A stretch of 64,000 nt of DNA from Pseudomonas japonica. Its GTDB lineage: Bacteria > Pseudomonadota > Gammaproteobacteria > Pseudomonadales > Pseudomonadaceae. Position numbers and translations under genes: made by a program. Within the stretch, counting starts at the first letter, position 1, and the number at the start of each line of letters is the position of its first letter. The stretch spans positions 62,001 to 126,000 of the forward strand of contig NZ_FZOL01000021.1 in assembly GCF_900188455.1 (NCBI RefSeq), in the 5' to 3' direction. Below, one piece after another: positions 63,448 through 64,000 of this stretch. Under the pieces are notes generated by a model, which was not told the origin of the DNA, ran no database searches, and saw only the letters and a list, made by a program, of their open reading frames with translations.

Positions 63448-64000
63448 GTTCACTGGTCACCGCAAAACATGCCGAAGAGTTGTCCACAGGCGCGCGCCAG
63501 CTCGGTCTCGAACTGACGGGCGAACAACTGGAACAACTGCTGGCTTACCTGGCCCTGCTGATCAAGTGGAACAAGGCCTACAACCTCACCGCGGTGCGTG
63601 ATCCGGACGAGATGGTGTCCCGCCATCTGCTGGACAGCCTGAGCGTGATGGCATTCATCCACGGCCCGCGCTGGCTCGATGTTGGCAGCGGTGGTGGCAT
63701 GCCCGGGATTCCATTGTCTATCCTGCATCCGGACAAACAGGTCACGGTGCTCGACAGCAACGGCAAGAAAACCCGTTTTCTGACCCAGGTGAAACTGGAG
63801 CTGAAACTGGACAACCTGACGGTTATCCACAAGCGGGTGGAGGAGTTCCAGCCGGCGCAGCCCTTTACCGGAATCATTTCCCGTGCTTTCAGCAGCATGG
63901 AGAACTTCACCAACTGGACGCGGCACCTGGGGGACTCCCAGACACAGTGGCTGGCAATGAAAGGACTGCATCCGGCCGATGAGCTGGTAGCATTGCCGGC
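63444..64000 (+). CDS. rsmG: 16S rRNA m7G527 methyltransferase, N-terminal part
   Basis: The first 185 codons are in the window; the gene runs off the right edge. It starts with TTG overlapping the mnmG stop (TTGA) and reads MSSLVTAKHAEELSTGARQLG. SAM-binding WLDVGSGGGMPGIPLSIL and the family NLTAVRDPDEMVSRHLLDSL are present. It methylates G527 in 16S rRNA. In Pseudomonas the next genes are normally parA and parB, which would act on the parS sites seen here. Confidence 0.95.

Overview
The window comes from the chromosomal replication-origin region of a Pseudomonas. I place it in the fluorescens lineage from gene order, GC-rich codon use and fluorescens-type REP repeats, and I do not assign a species. 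The core order gyrB-recF-dnaN-dnaA-oriC-rpmH-rnpA-yidD-yidC-mnmE-mnmG-rsmG fills the right end. The left half follows the familiar Pseudomonas order: carbonic anhydrase, prlC, osmC, trpI/trpBA, betC, aroE, hemF, qor, tsaC, dprA, def-fmt-rsmB-trkA, lipid A acyltransferase, tag, glyQS, gmhB, plsC.

Layout. 1-12 kb: SulP fragment, beta-carbonic anhydrase, a radical SAM gene behind a LexA-type box, yheV-prlC, small stress and envelope genes, osmC, a luciferase-like oxidoreductase, dodecin and a DUF883 protein. 11-18 kb: trpI divergent from trpBA, then a choline-sulfate block (LysR regulator, choline sulfatase, choline-binding protein). 18.5-20.1 kb: SulP transporter. 20.1-25.3 kb: an unfamiliar island of six tandem paralogues of small exported two-cysteine proteins with a PKD-like core. 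Five have a 22-bp palindrome resembling a LuxR/LasR box about 85 nt before the start codon. Two nearly identical 79-aa genes sit between them, each behind a leader that looks like a switching RNA. 25.4-41 kb: housekeeping genes. 41.2-50.2 kb: accessory block between plsC and gyrB, with an MHS transporter, GMC oxidoreductase and LysR set, then a sulfide/persulfide set (TauE, SQR, persulfide dioxygenase-like MBL protein) facing a FisR-like sigma-54 activator. 50-64 kb: origin core with three parS sites, oriC, and a second origin-like region between mnmE and mnmG.

How the genes work together. The origin core carries initiation (DnaA), clamp (DnaN), gap repair (RecF), supercoiling (GyrB) and segregation sites (parS). 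rpmH-rnpA-yidD-yidC link ribosome assembly, tRNA processing and membrane insertion, and mnmE/mnmG make the wobble-uridine modification. The choline-sulfate genes release and import choline. The sulfur genes oxidise sulfide and persulfide under a cysteine-sensing activator. The 20-25 kb island has no function I recognise and is the most interesting part. Its repeated unit (leader RNA, 79-aa gene, REP half, lux-like box, secreted protein) suggests expansion by duplication under a common cell-density or signal-responsive regulator; that is inference.

REP pairs occupy many intergenic gaps. No tRNA, rRNA, IS element or CRISPR array was recognised.
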